In this document: piece by piece, positions 54,738 to 64,000 of the stretch
Layout: every line of letters begins with the position of its first letter
How positions within the stretch are numbered: the stretch's first letter is position 1
Source: Isoetes taiwanensis
Lineage: Eukaryota; Streptophyta; Lycopodiopsida; Isoetales; Isoetaceae
NCBI GenBank assembly: GCA_021234155.1
Contig: JAJEKV010000013.1
Span: forward strand, 11,744,669 to 11,808,668
Direction: 5' to 3'
Length of the DNA stretch: 64,000 nucleotides
Notes under the pieces: model-generated
The model's database searches: none
What the model saw: only the letters and a program-made list of their open reading frames with translations
What the model was told of the DNA's origin: nothing
Program-made: the position numbers and the translations under genes

Positions 54738-57700
54738 TCACAAATCAATTACTCTAGACAGTCTTTGTATTCTATTTAGCAAAAAGTCCCCTTGCTTAAT
54801 GGTTGCTTGGTACAGCGCATTTTTTGCATCTGGTCTGTTCGTCTCAAGAACTCCAGCCACTTTGTCAATCTTGCAATTCAATTTACCAGCAGCAATAAAG
54901 CGAGACAGCTCTCTGCAACAACAGATTTAACAAAACATTAAAGAGAGACATGCATTTAAGTCGTAAGCAAAACAAAAACTATCATTTTATTTTCAATGTC
55001 AACAAGTTGTGAGCTAACCGAGCTTACATGAGACTAACGTGAACTTGGTATTTCCTACACATTTCCTAGACATAAGTATAAGATGGTCAAATAAGGCTTC
55101 GAATGGCGTTATCAAGATGGTGGCATCTTCCCCAAACATGCATGCATACTCCACCTTGTAACCCTGCCTGACAGTCTCGAATCAATTGACTGGCACGGGC
55201 TGCTACAAGGGCAATCAATTATCATCAAGCAGGAAATGCTAGTGAGCATTTGAGATGGCAGCCAATCACCATCAATTGGCCAGCAGTCGGCATCAATTGA
55301 CTGGCATGGGCTGCCCGGTAAAAAGAGTAAGCAGAATGAGAACCAATTACCATCAAGCAAGGTTTGATGGTGAACATTTGATTCACTTGGATCCTGCAAA
55401 CAAAATCCAATCCGAAGCCTTCAATTGATTTAAGAATTGTTTAATATTCCCAATAAAGGAAAGTCTATCTCAGAAGAGCCTGTGACCACATTGGCCATGT
55501 TGGGAAAGGCAGGTAGTGGGGGAAAAGCACGTGTCATGACAAAGATCCAGGGTACCAGCTTGTATCTTCAAAAGACCTATTGGAACATCACCTGCTTAGA
55601 TAGCACGACCGAGTATGCATGTATTAAGAGTAATGCAAATTGACACGTGATGTTCAGCAGAGTTCTTAATATCATGGTAAATTGACAGGTTTTGCAAGTA
55701 TAAAGATCTTCCAAGAAAGCCATTTGGCATACATTGCCTTCATAATCAAGAATATCCAGTAAAAGACAAGTCATAAATTGTTTCTCTTCAAATCATGAAA
55801 ACATTGAAAACCTCATCGTATTACTCCCTGGTGAGTACATACATGCTCCAACCCCCAATTTAAACCAATGCAGACACTCAAGCAATTATTTCAGCTTATG
55901 ACGAGTTACATTCTATAAGGAGTCATGTAAATTCGCATCACTAATTGCGTTTGGCTTGCAGATAATTGTGAGTTGTTAACATGGTCAATAAGAATGGGTT
56001 CAGAGAAAGAATAGTTTAAAGAGAGATGTTAAATTTCGATTGTTAGTTTTCTGAACCGTGCATATCATAGGCGGCATAGGTAGTTGTACAGTTATTTCTT
56101 GAAAGATTATATTGGCCCCCCTTCGTCTGATTTCTATGGAACATGACTAAGAGGACATGCAGTGCATGACCTTGTGAGATTGACCCAAACAAATATTTAA
56201 TCAGGGGTGGGATATAAATTATTTTAAAATAGTCAATTAAAAGTAGAATACTTACAAATCTAAGAAGTTGATGCTGATTCCAAATGCCCGAGCCATAGCC
56301 TCCATGGTAACACTCTTGTACGACTCAAGGAACTGCGAGTATGCAACCATTCGAACTTCTCGCATATAATAACGGAAGTGAGGATATAAGTACCGGTCCA
56401 GGTGAATTTGCTCTGTTATTCCAGCTGCAAATACAAGAAACTTTAGCATATAAACAAAGTAAAACATCAGCTTAGCTATTACAAGATTTGGTGTGGGAAA
56501 TTACCAAATGCGATGTAAAATGTCTTGTAATGGCAATCATACAGTGCATTCAAAAAGTCTGATAGATTGGGAATCTTTCCAATCACTGTTAATATTTCAG
56601 GTGCATCTACAACCTGTGCATAAGATACATCATGGCATTAAAATCCAGCAGGATCATGTCGAGAGAATCCAGAAAAGTCAAGGAAAGCACCTTCTGCTTC
56701 AAAGAAACTCTATCAAGTGAAATTATACTCGTAAGAACAGTGTAGAAGATAAAAGTGTCATAGGTGAACAGCTCATATGTTGTGAAAGTTGAAATTGAAT
56801 CAAGGAACAACTCCGCTGCTTTCTTGAAGTTACGTGTGGCCATACAAAATAGACCCTCATAAACTTTCAACCGGTTCTTCCTCTCCCAATCACCTCCTTC
56901 GTCAAATAAGCTGTTCCAAAATGAACAAAATTCAACAATCTCATGAAGAGTGCTTATTAAGACGCATAATACAAATTAAAAATGTGAATATACCTTTTAG
57001 CCTTGTCAATATTTTTTGAAATAAGATCAAAGTCCATAAAGAAAAAAGCCAGTCTCAGTGTATGAAATACCAAGTCCATCTTTTGACCTACTGCTACAGT
57101 TTTTGCTTCTGTAAGCTTTAGTTGCTCCAATGATTTTTCCTGCAAAGAAGAAAGCACAGTTGATCTTCTGCTGTAACGCGACAAAGAATATAGAAGTCGA
57201 GTACCTTGTCACCGATACGGATGTAAAATAATGACTTTGCCAGCATGGCTTCACGCACTTCACTTTCACCCAAATTTTCCTCTGCATCTTTAATCCTAGA
57301 AATAAACCAAAGACAATTAAGGACAGAATGAGGCTAGAATCGTGTATATGATGAAGAAAAAAAAAAGCAAAATTCAATTGCTATGTAATCATTCCGCCAT
57401 ATCCACTGTCTATAAGCATTTTGTCAACTACACGTCCTAAGAGAACAGGAAATATGTAAACATGTGAAAGATCGCGCGCGCATACACAAACTCTGGAGAG
57501 ATTAGTAAGGCCAAAGATGTGCTCACTTTTCATCCAAGCGGGTCACTTCCTCCGATATGTTCTTTTGCATTGATGCAAGCAGCTCCTGATCCATATCCCA
57601 CCCAAATTCCCGGCACCAGCTCTCGTACGGGGTTGCCATATCTGCAGTAAGTTCGATAATTATCGATCTGGATCCATCCCAGAAGTCCAGAAATAAAATG

Positions 57701-57872
57701 CCAGCAAAAAGTGGACGGACTGCTTACGGTCTGCACGGGCAGCTGCAATAACCTCGTCTTTGAGGCGCAGCTTCTCAATGTCGGGGACATCGGGAACGCT
57801 GAGGAGGAAGAGCTTGCGGCCTAATGCAAGCTTTGGGTCCTGAATAGCCTCAGCGTCCATATCCATCGCCAT
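54738..57872 (-). CDS. RPN7: 26S proteasome regulatory subunit RPN7 (PSMD6), eight exons
   Basis: Non-ATPase subunit of the 19S lid, helping to hold the complex that deubiquitinates and unfolds substrates. Joined exons, 5' to 3' on the minus strand: 57728-57872, 57527-57641, 57205-57295, 56994-57139, 56691-56910, 56505-56613, 56256-56424, 54738-54912. All introns are GT-AG, phases agree, and the sum is 1170 bases (389 residues), the usual family length. Landmarks: [20 protein letters not shown] (N-terminus), [43 protein letters not shown], the PCI region [35 protein letters not shown] and C-terminal [13 protein letters not shown]. Start chosen at MAMDMDAEA, since the codons before it include no upstream ATG. 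The last intron is the longest (about 1.3 kb). It appears intact. Confidence 0.95.
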
Positions 57873-58101
57873 AGCTGCTCCCACAAAGAAATGCCCTAAC
57901 TTTGAATAGACCGCATATACATATGCACCACATATACATGGATACTGTATATGTACGTTTATACTCAGTTCATATACTTGTAATACTTGTGTTGTTGCAC
58001 ATGAAACTTTTAAATATTACAGGACAATTTAGGATACCCTTAACGAAACAATAAGGATATTTCGGTAACAAACGGGTATTTTATAGCAAAATCACTTTAC
58101 A
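57873..58101 (-). promoter_or_regulatory. RPN7 5' flank
   Basis: About 230 bp separate the RPN7 start codon from a CACTA-like tip. The flank is AT-rich with several TATA-like stretches (ATATACATGG, ATATAC repeats at 57915-57950). No proteasome-specific box is recognised with confidence. Confidence 0.3.
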
Positions 58102-58150
58102 CTACAAGAAATTTATCGCGACGGCCTTGCGGCGTCCGCGAACATTTCTC
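58102..58150 (+). repeat. CACTA-like hairpin tip, copy 4
   Basis: This is the best preserved terminus: CACTACAAGAAATTTATCGC, then GACGGCCTTGCGGCGTC and ACATTTCTC. The first nine bases are the canonical CACTA end. No matching inverted tip occurs to the right within the window, so the element is truncated, solo, or runs past 64000. Confidence 0.65.
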
Positions 58151-59860
58151 TTCTCTAACCCGCTGCAAAAGAAGTTTTGTGCTAAGTCGAATAGATCTCA
58201 ATTCTGGACATCCTTGAGATGCAAAAGAACATACAGGAGTTGAACCCGCACTATTGCCATCTGTTTTGCATCAAGGACGATGTGGTGCCCAAAATTACCT
58301 CGTGTCCTCAAGAGTTTGTAGCAAAAACATCTTGAACATGGATGGTAATCAAAATTACATAATTATTCTTCGCTTAAACTTTTGACATCTTCCCCTTAAC
58401 ACCACCTTGCTCCTAATCATTCTTGGCTTAAGCTTTTTGCATTGTCCCCTTAACTCATGTGCGCCAAACCTTGTGCATGTAGACTTTGAATGTTAAAAAT
58501 AAATTGAATGATTGATTTGCAAATTTAGAGGTAAAAATAAAAGCCCAATATTTTCAAATAGTAGAACTTGTCTTGCAATCAGTATTCTTATTCCTTTTTT
58601 CCTCTATCCTTCATTAGAGTCCATGACAGTCCATGACTGGCTGTATTATCTTGACAATGTGTTTCTTTTTTCTTCTTTTTTGCTTTTTGGCTGGCTGTAT
58701 TATCTTGACAATGTGTTTCTTTTTTCTTATTTCTTGCTTTTTTGTTTGGTGACGTCACTATATCCCAAAATGATTCTCTCGTGATCTTAGATTTCCTCAA
58801 GAACAAAACGATTTTGCACTCTATAGGTTTAGTTTTAACTAGGTCTTACTTTCCTTTGGCATAACCAAAAACACTGCCGTACTCCAAGAACATGTTGTGA
58901 ATGTCCTAGGCAACAGCTTCTTCCTTCAACAAAGAGCATCGCAGACCCTGCCTAGCAATGATCTCTTCGAAGCCATTGTCAAACTCCAGTCCTTGAAACA
59001 GATTATACCTGTAGGTTGCACATTTCTTATTTAGCAAAGATAATCTCATTTTTTTATGCCCAATAAATCTCAGATATATCAAATTTCCTTCTGCGATTTC
59101 CTGCTAGTTTGCTTGAATTTTAATTTAACCACAACATTTGATCCTACAAATCTCCTTCTGTGATCTCTTCATTCATTTAACCAATTGTTTCTTTTACTTT
59201 TCTTGAAGTGTCAGGCAACCTTCTAAGCCTCTAAGCCTTGAAGAGTGGGGGCAAAAAACACAATCACTTGACCTCTGTAGATGTATGCGCTAGCCTAGCG
59301 TGAGATTTTCTCCATATATCGCCACATGTACAAATGTGTTTATGCTTCAATATGCTAACAACAAACAAAAGTTTTCAGGCTTTACCTACATCTGCAAGAC
59401 ACATAGACAATTCATGAGATGCTTGTGGGTTCAAGACTATTCATGACATGCTCAAATGTTGAACATGCCAATAGCTATTACAATGTGCTTACCCAAGTGA
59501 TTGTGCTTTCAAAAAGAAATGCACTTCAAAAAAATATCCTCATAGATTGTTAAGATATGTGCTTGAAAAAATTCCGTGGGAAACTATCTCTTTGCATGAC
59601 AAAGTGATAGTTTTTAGAGTTCAAAGAATTGTCTTGTGTTCACACCCTTGATCTGCATCTCCAATCTTCGCCCAATACCGGACGCCAAGCAAAGAAAATG
59701 CTCTTAATATGTAAAACACCCATCAAGCCCCATCAAAGTTAACTAAAGTTACTGACCATATAGCTCTATTTTCGATGGGCACTTGAGCAGAGATATAATC
59801 ATGCAATCGCATCTCAAGCATTCTAGCAAGCATTTCCAAACATTGTACCAAGTAATAAAA
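58151..59860. other. Intergenic, with one tandem duplication
   Basis: A unit of about 53 bp (GGCTGTATTATCTTGACAAT and GTGTTTCTTTTTTCTT) is tandemly repeated at 58637-58740. The remainder is AT-rich without a supported gene. Confidence 0.5.
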
Positions 59861-60154
59861 TTATCGGTTGTACTGGGGTTTCTCGTAGCTTGTAATGCTA
59901 GCGATACCAAGAGTGGTTGGTTTAATTTCATATAGAAAATGGCAAAGACCGCGGCGTGGCCGGGCCGTTTCTGAATAGACCATTAACATATTGGTGAATG
60001 GATCCGGAAAGTTCCCGAGTCTATTGGGATCTTTGCGTGCATTAATGGCTTCTACAACTAAGTTTCCTGTTGATTTATCAAAATCTATGTGATTGTGGAG
60101 CTGCATTTGTAGAGCGTGTATGATTGGAAGGATGTCTGGGAGATGGTGAGCCAA
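59861..60154 (-). pseudogene. Well-preserved coding fragment, unknown protein
   Basis: Ninety-seven open codons on the minus strand with strikingly protein-like composition: LHNHIDFDKSTGNLVVEAIN, ARKDPNRLGNFPDPFTNML, MVYSETARPRRGLCHFLYEI and ASITSYEKPQYNR, then a stop. The upstream edge (60154) runs into low-complexity AAAAAA/TTTTTT without an ATG, so it is probably the last exon of a gene or a transposon frame. I do not recognise the family. Confidence 0.45.
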
Positions 60155-61260
60155 AGAAGAATTTTTTGAGCCAAAAAAAAAATTGAAAGTTTTAAGAGCA
60201 AGTAACTCACCATGTGCTTTTCGTTCTCATGTCCTCATTGGCCGCGGACGATGCCAAGTACTTAATCCAAAATGTGGAAATGTGAATGAAAAAAGTAGTA
60301 TTGCAGCTATACTACAGGGGCAAAATACGATTTGAAGATCCAGATATATAAGATACATTTGTAGGTATCCCTCGGGCCTGAGGTTTAATGCCCTTTCCTA
60401 CACAAATTTTGGCCTCCCTTATGTGTGCCTAATTTTTATGTACACACACAAAAAAGTCAGAAGCTTGATGCAAGTAAGAACCCCTTTGCTTTGAAGCAGT
60501 GGCAACTTCAACCCACATTCCATAGGTAATGCAAACTCAAGTTCTATCTTCCATAGAATTTGACAATTTCCTGCCTATTAGTTAGTGCCGTTGCTCAGGA
60601 TTTTGTAGCTTTCCTAGGCCAGTTGCTTCTGCCCTTGCTCGAAACTAGAAGCCCAAATCATCAGCTCCATTTATCACTCCAAAATTATCTTCCTATACTT
60701 AGTGGGGTTGTTTCCTTGCCAAATCGGCCTTGGAACAATTGTTCCGGCAGCGTAGGAAGAAGCAGAGATTTAGCTATTGCAAAACCTTGGGAAGCAGAAG
60801 CGACGGCTATGGCGTCGTAGTAACGGAGGAACCGTAGGAGCTTCTGGCTTTCTACAACCTAACAGATGTCAAGCATGCTGCCATCGCCAACAAATAGGCG
60901 TCCAGTTTTGCTGGAAGAGATCGTGCAATAAGAGGAACGTGGCAAATAAACAGGAGAATAGATTGCGGCAGAGAACACGAAAAAAGAAAAAATAGAAACT
61001 GAATTACATATGTTTAGATAAACTTACGCTTTAAAGGTAAAGGATGGTTGGCCCAATCCAGCCGTCTCATCCAATGCAAGAGCGACATGTTCGCTGTTTC
61101 AAAGTTTGAAACCCCGTGCAAAAGTTGCCGCATGTTCTGCAAGTTTTTCCCGCCGTTCTACAAATTTTACTGTCATTCTGTTTTTTTTACCTGCATTTTG
61201 TTTGTGGCAAGACATGTGGCACGGCTGGATTGGGCCCAGCCGTCCTCTACGTTGTGAGAA

Positions 61261-61350
61261 AGGCCCCATGGCCTTCTTTCCAGAAGGTCAAACAGACCTC
61301 TGCGCTTCGCGCGTCGACCAGCTTTCCCTTCCAGAAAGAAGGCCACAGGG
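61261..61350. repeat. Hairpin with GC-rich loop, copy B
   Basis: The arm GGCCCCATGGCCTTCTTTCC AGAAGG pairs with CCTTCCAGAAAGAAGGCCAC AGGGCC, about 26 bp with three mismatches. The loop contains CCTCTGCGCTTCGCGCGTCG AC, like the loop of the hairpin at 47101, although the stems are unrelated in sequence. Confidence 0.7.
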
Positions 61351-61905
61351 CCTTTCCCTTATACAAAAGCACAACCTAAAGTATGCTCAAAGATCTTGGC
61401 CGTTAGCCACAAAATCCTAAATTTATCATACCCAACATATAAAGTACCATAAAACCTGTTGGCCAAATACCTAATGGTGAGCCCCTGACCTTCGTATAAA
61501 TCAAATTTGACTACAGTATTATCTAAAAATACAATCCTTTATGTGTCAACAATCAAATTATGCGTATGCCACTTAATAGTCAAATCACCTCATAATCACT
61601 TCATCACATAGTAGCCGAATAAGAACAATTTGTGTGAACTCGTTCATATAATAGCAACCTGATTCCAACTTCACCACACACTAGTCCTAGAATATGTATA
61701 TCCCAAGTTCGAGATTGCCAGAGTCACACTATGTATAGACCCATCCCATGGCCGCTTACAGGGTCCTCGTAGACATTAAAATAATATATATCTAGCTATC
61801 TATCTATGTCTCTATCTCATCTGGCAACAATCACAATATTCGCTTTCAGATAATAGCATGCATTTGCAATCAGAATTGTGGCTAATTCACATTGTGGCTA
61901 ATTCT

Positions 61906-62215
61906 CAAGGCTCTTGCACTGGTAGTACCTTTTTGCTTATATTTGGAGCATCGAACTCAGACCAGAGTGTTCTTTGGCGCATTGGAAATCATAATGCATG
62001 AGGTGTGCATTTGTAGGGGTTCTTTGGTGGATGATCATCATTGCTGGTCTGTTCAAATTTGGCTCTCTCAAGGCTCCTGCACTGGTAGTACCGTTTTTTC
62101 CTCATGTCTGGAGCATTGGAAAGCTTACTACATGATATTTCCAACGGTGAGCATGTTGTAGGGGTCCCTTGGTGGCTGATTGCCATTGTGGAACTGCTCC
62201 ATTTCAGTCCTCTGG
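61906..62215. repeat. Degenerate tandem duplication of about 160 bp
   Basis: The phrases CTCAAGGCTC.TGCACTGGTA GTACC, TGGAGCAT and GGGGT.C.TTGGTGG.TGAT occur in the same order at 61906-62060 and 62070-62215. A minus-strand frame across it (61989-62288) is open but repetitive. Confidence 0.65.
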
Positions 62216-62530
62216 AGGTGAGGGCCATCAATTTCTTTGCAGCAGCAAGGGAACCTTTAGTGATGCATGTTAACCCTTTTGCTAGCACATTGCCACCTCA
62301 ATTGAAGCAGCCAAAGTATGCTTGCAGCCCCTTCAAGTCTCTAAGATCAACAAACAAAAGTAACAAATACAAAGGTGCGCTCATTAAACATACAAATAAA
62401 GATAACTCATTATACGCAGCAAACATTAACTCTTATTTATTAAGGGGGGAAGTGTTGTCCAAAGCAACTTCCATAGGTATGGGCAACGATCAAATTATCT
62501 ACGCCCAAATTTGGTTAGACTCCCAAGAAT

Positions 62531-62622
62531 GGAGACCTCCCCAATTTTCCCATATGGAAACCTCCCGGCTTTCCATGGAAGCTTGGGGAGGTTTCCATTA
62601 TGGGAAAATTAGGGAGGTTTCC
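62531..62622. repeat. Near-perfect 92-bp hairpin
   Basis: Arms of about 36 bp: GGAGACCTCCCCAATTTTCC CATATGGAAACCTCCC pairs with GGGGAGGTTTCCATTATGGG AAAATTAGGGAGGTTTCC. The loop TTTCCATGGAAG is itself a palindrome. It has no coding value and could be a foldback element or small-RNA precursor. Confidence 0.75.
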
Positions 62623-64000
62623 ACTTGGATTAGAATTTTTTGAGCGAAGAGATCCACTCCTCATAAATGCAAAGAATTTGACATCGACGGCAAAATTAGA
62701 TTGCCTCTTTCACGGATTTCATATAGGAATTTCTATTTGGAGCTTTTCAAGTTCCTTTTCTTGTAGAAAGAGAAGTGCGAAAAGCTCTTGATGCGAAGCG
62801 TTTCTGAGGACTGAAGACTTGGGTAAGCAAACTGGTTTTGGAGTTTTGCATGTTGGATAATCTAAATTTTGCATTTTTGCATGGCAAATATTTGTATTTA
62901 GAGCTATGAAGCTAGCTTTGAAGCAAGCAACCCTTCCGCCTAGTATTCTTCTGTAACCGTGGATATTTTTCTGTAACCTGTAACCCTGTATTATCAGCAA
63001 TTTTCGTGGATACATCTTTTAGAAATAGAAGCTGGATTTTCATGGCCTTCCTTCAAGTATCTACCTGCAAAATTTCTAGAAGAAATGGATGTCTTTTTGG
63101 TTCACTGTTACTGATTCCGAACTTGTTGAGCCTCAAATCTTCCATAAAAGCACGACGCCATTCCTAGATCTAATAGCTTCAGACTATAAGAGCGAATCTG
63201 GTAGAAAATCTCTCTGGGCATCAATCTTCTCAGGCAGGAGGCGATTAAACCCATTATACAAGAAATCCCCAATAATTCTCCTCCTACTATGCCCACCAGA
63301 ACCAAATCTGGCCTAAATCGTTGCTGTGCTTCCTGCCTGTTTTCTTCAAAATGTCGCCTCTTTTTTTTATTTGGCTGCCATAGCTAAGAGCTCCAGTTTC
63401 CTTCTAGCTCATTCGATTCTTCATTCCAGCCCCATGTCTAGATTCTACTCTATCCCATGTTTTCAAAATTTCTACCCGTTTTTAAACCAAATGGATAGGA
63501 GAAAGAAAACGAAGCCACTGTTTTCGCCACTGTTTTAGACCAGATATTCCAAGATTATGCTACTAAAGTCTGTTCCAAGTAGCTTTTCCACAATTTTTCT
63601 CTGCTTGCTGCACCCAATCTTACAAATTTCGAGCTTCGGTAACTAACACAAAATATGATGAGATCACAAACTCAAACTCAATGTAGAAAACATACCTTAA
63701 GGTGAGCAGAAAACTAGTTCTACAGGATTCTGAGAGTGTTGTAAGAAGAGATCTCTGGCATTACAAAAAACCTTCTCTCTGTTGAACACAAAAGCTTCTC
63801 TGTTCGAGTCAACAAGCCTGAATTTTGAAATTTGATACTAGATAGAGTTTTAAAATTTGTATCTACCTAAATTTGCAAATTTTGGCATGTTTTACTCTTG
63901 AACTAGAAAGGTTTTTTGATCACCAGGATGAGGTTTTAAAATATTAAAAAAAAAATTAAAAGGCCGTATTTAATAAAGGCGGCTGTAATTAATAAAGGCA

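Larger units (their letters stand above)
60155..63999. other. Intergenic tail of the window
   Basis: No gene is supported. It contains hairpins at 61261-61350 and 62531-62622, a degenerate tandem duplication at 61906-62215 and a (TATC)n run near 61790-61815. The longest frame (62104-62643, plus, 179 codons) crosses both the duplication and the hairpin and is judged spurious. Confidence 0.5.

Noticed and set aside
62104-62643. 179-codon plus-strand frame
   Set aside because: It runs across a degenerate tandem duplication and a near-perfect hairpin. The peptide has no protein-like pattern.

Overview
The window looks like nuclear DNA from a land plant with a large, repeat-rich genome. I infer a fern, lycophyte or other non-seed plant, but the sequence does not settle this. 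There are only two convincing host genes in 64 kb, both on the minus strand. One is an intronless KRI1 homologue (34045-36048, 667 aa). The other is an eight-exon RPN7/PSMD6 26S-proteasome subunit gene (54738-57872), which I could join across all seven introns into an uninterrupted 389-residue frame. No CRISPR, rRNA or intact tRNA gene was seen.

Nearly everything else is nested, decayed mobile DNA. At 1-12115 a LINE ORF2 endonuclease is split by a 10.9-kb LTR retrotransposon (1040-11977, minus). That element has about 200-bp LTRs, TGTAA/TTACA ends, a tRNA-Met-type primer site, a polypurine tract and a near-identical 5-bp target duplication, but no recognisable gag-pol. It carries exon-like fragments of unknown origin. 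Next comes a Ty3/gypsy pol relic on the plus strand (12170-14745).

From 15775 to about 31620 lies what I read as one large, old, minus-strand LTR element (element A) with about 1.5-kb LTRs. Its interior holds several degenerate reading frames rather than a standard pol. One of these (28537-29610) ends in an unmistakable histone H3 fold fused to an unrelated N-terminal region. Another frame in the same interior (24728-25006) contains exactly the first nine residues of histone H3. A second copy of the LTR family (element B, 38089-45053) has a chromodomain-type gypsy pol and has been invaded by two LINEs.

From 47336 to 52998 is a CACTA-like element with hairpin tips and a 3-bp duplication. It contains a well-formed heat-shock promoter: three HSF-site arrays just ahead of a TATA box. 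Related hairpin tips lie at 2472 and 58102, the latter about 230 bp upstream of RPN7. The remainder (58.2-64 kb) is non-coding, with tandem duplications, long hairpins and one well-preserved unidentified coding fragment.

Functionally, the two genes are housekeeping (40S ribosome biogenesis; proteasome lid). The mobile elements share a chromatin theme, with a chromodomain in element B and histone-H3-like sequences in element A. This is the most interesting lead in the window.
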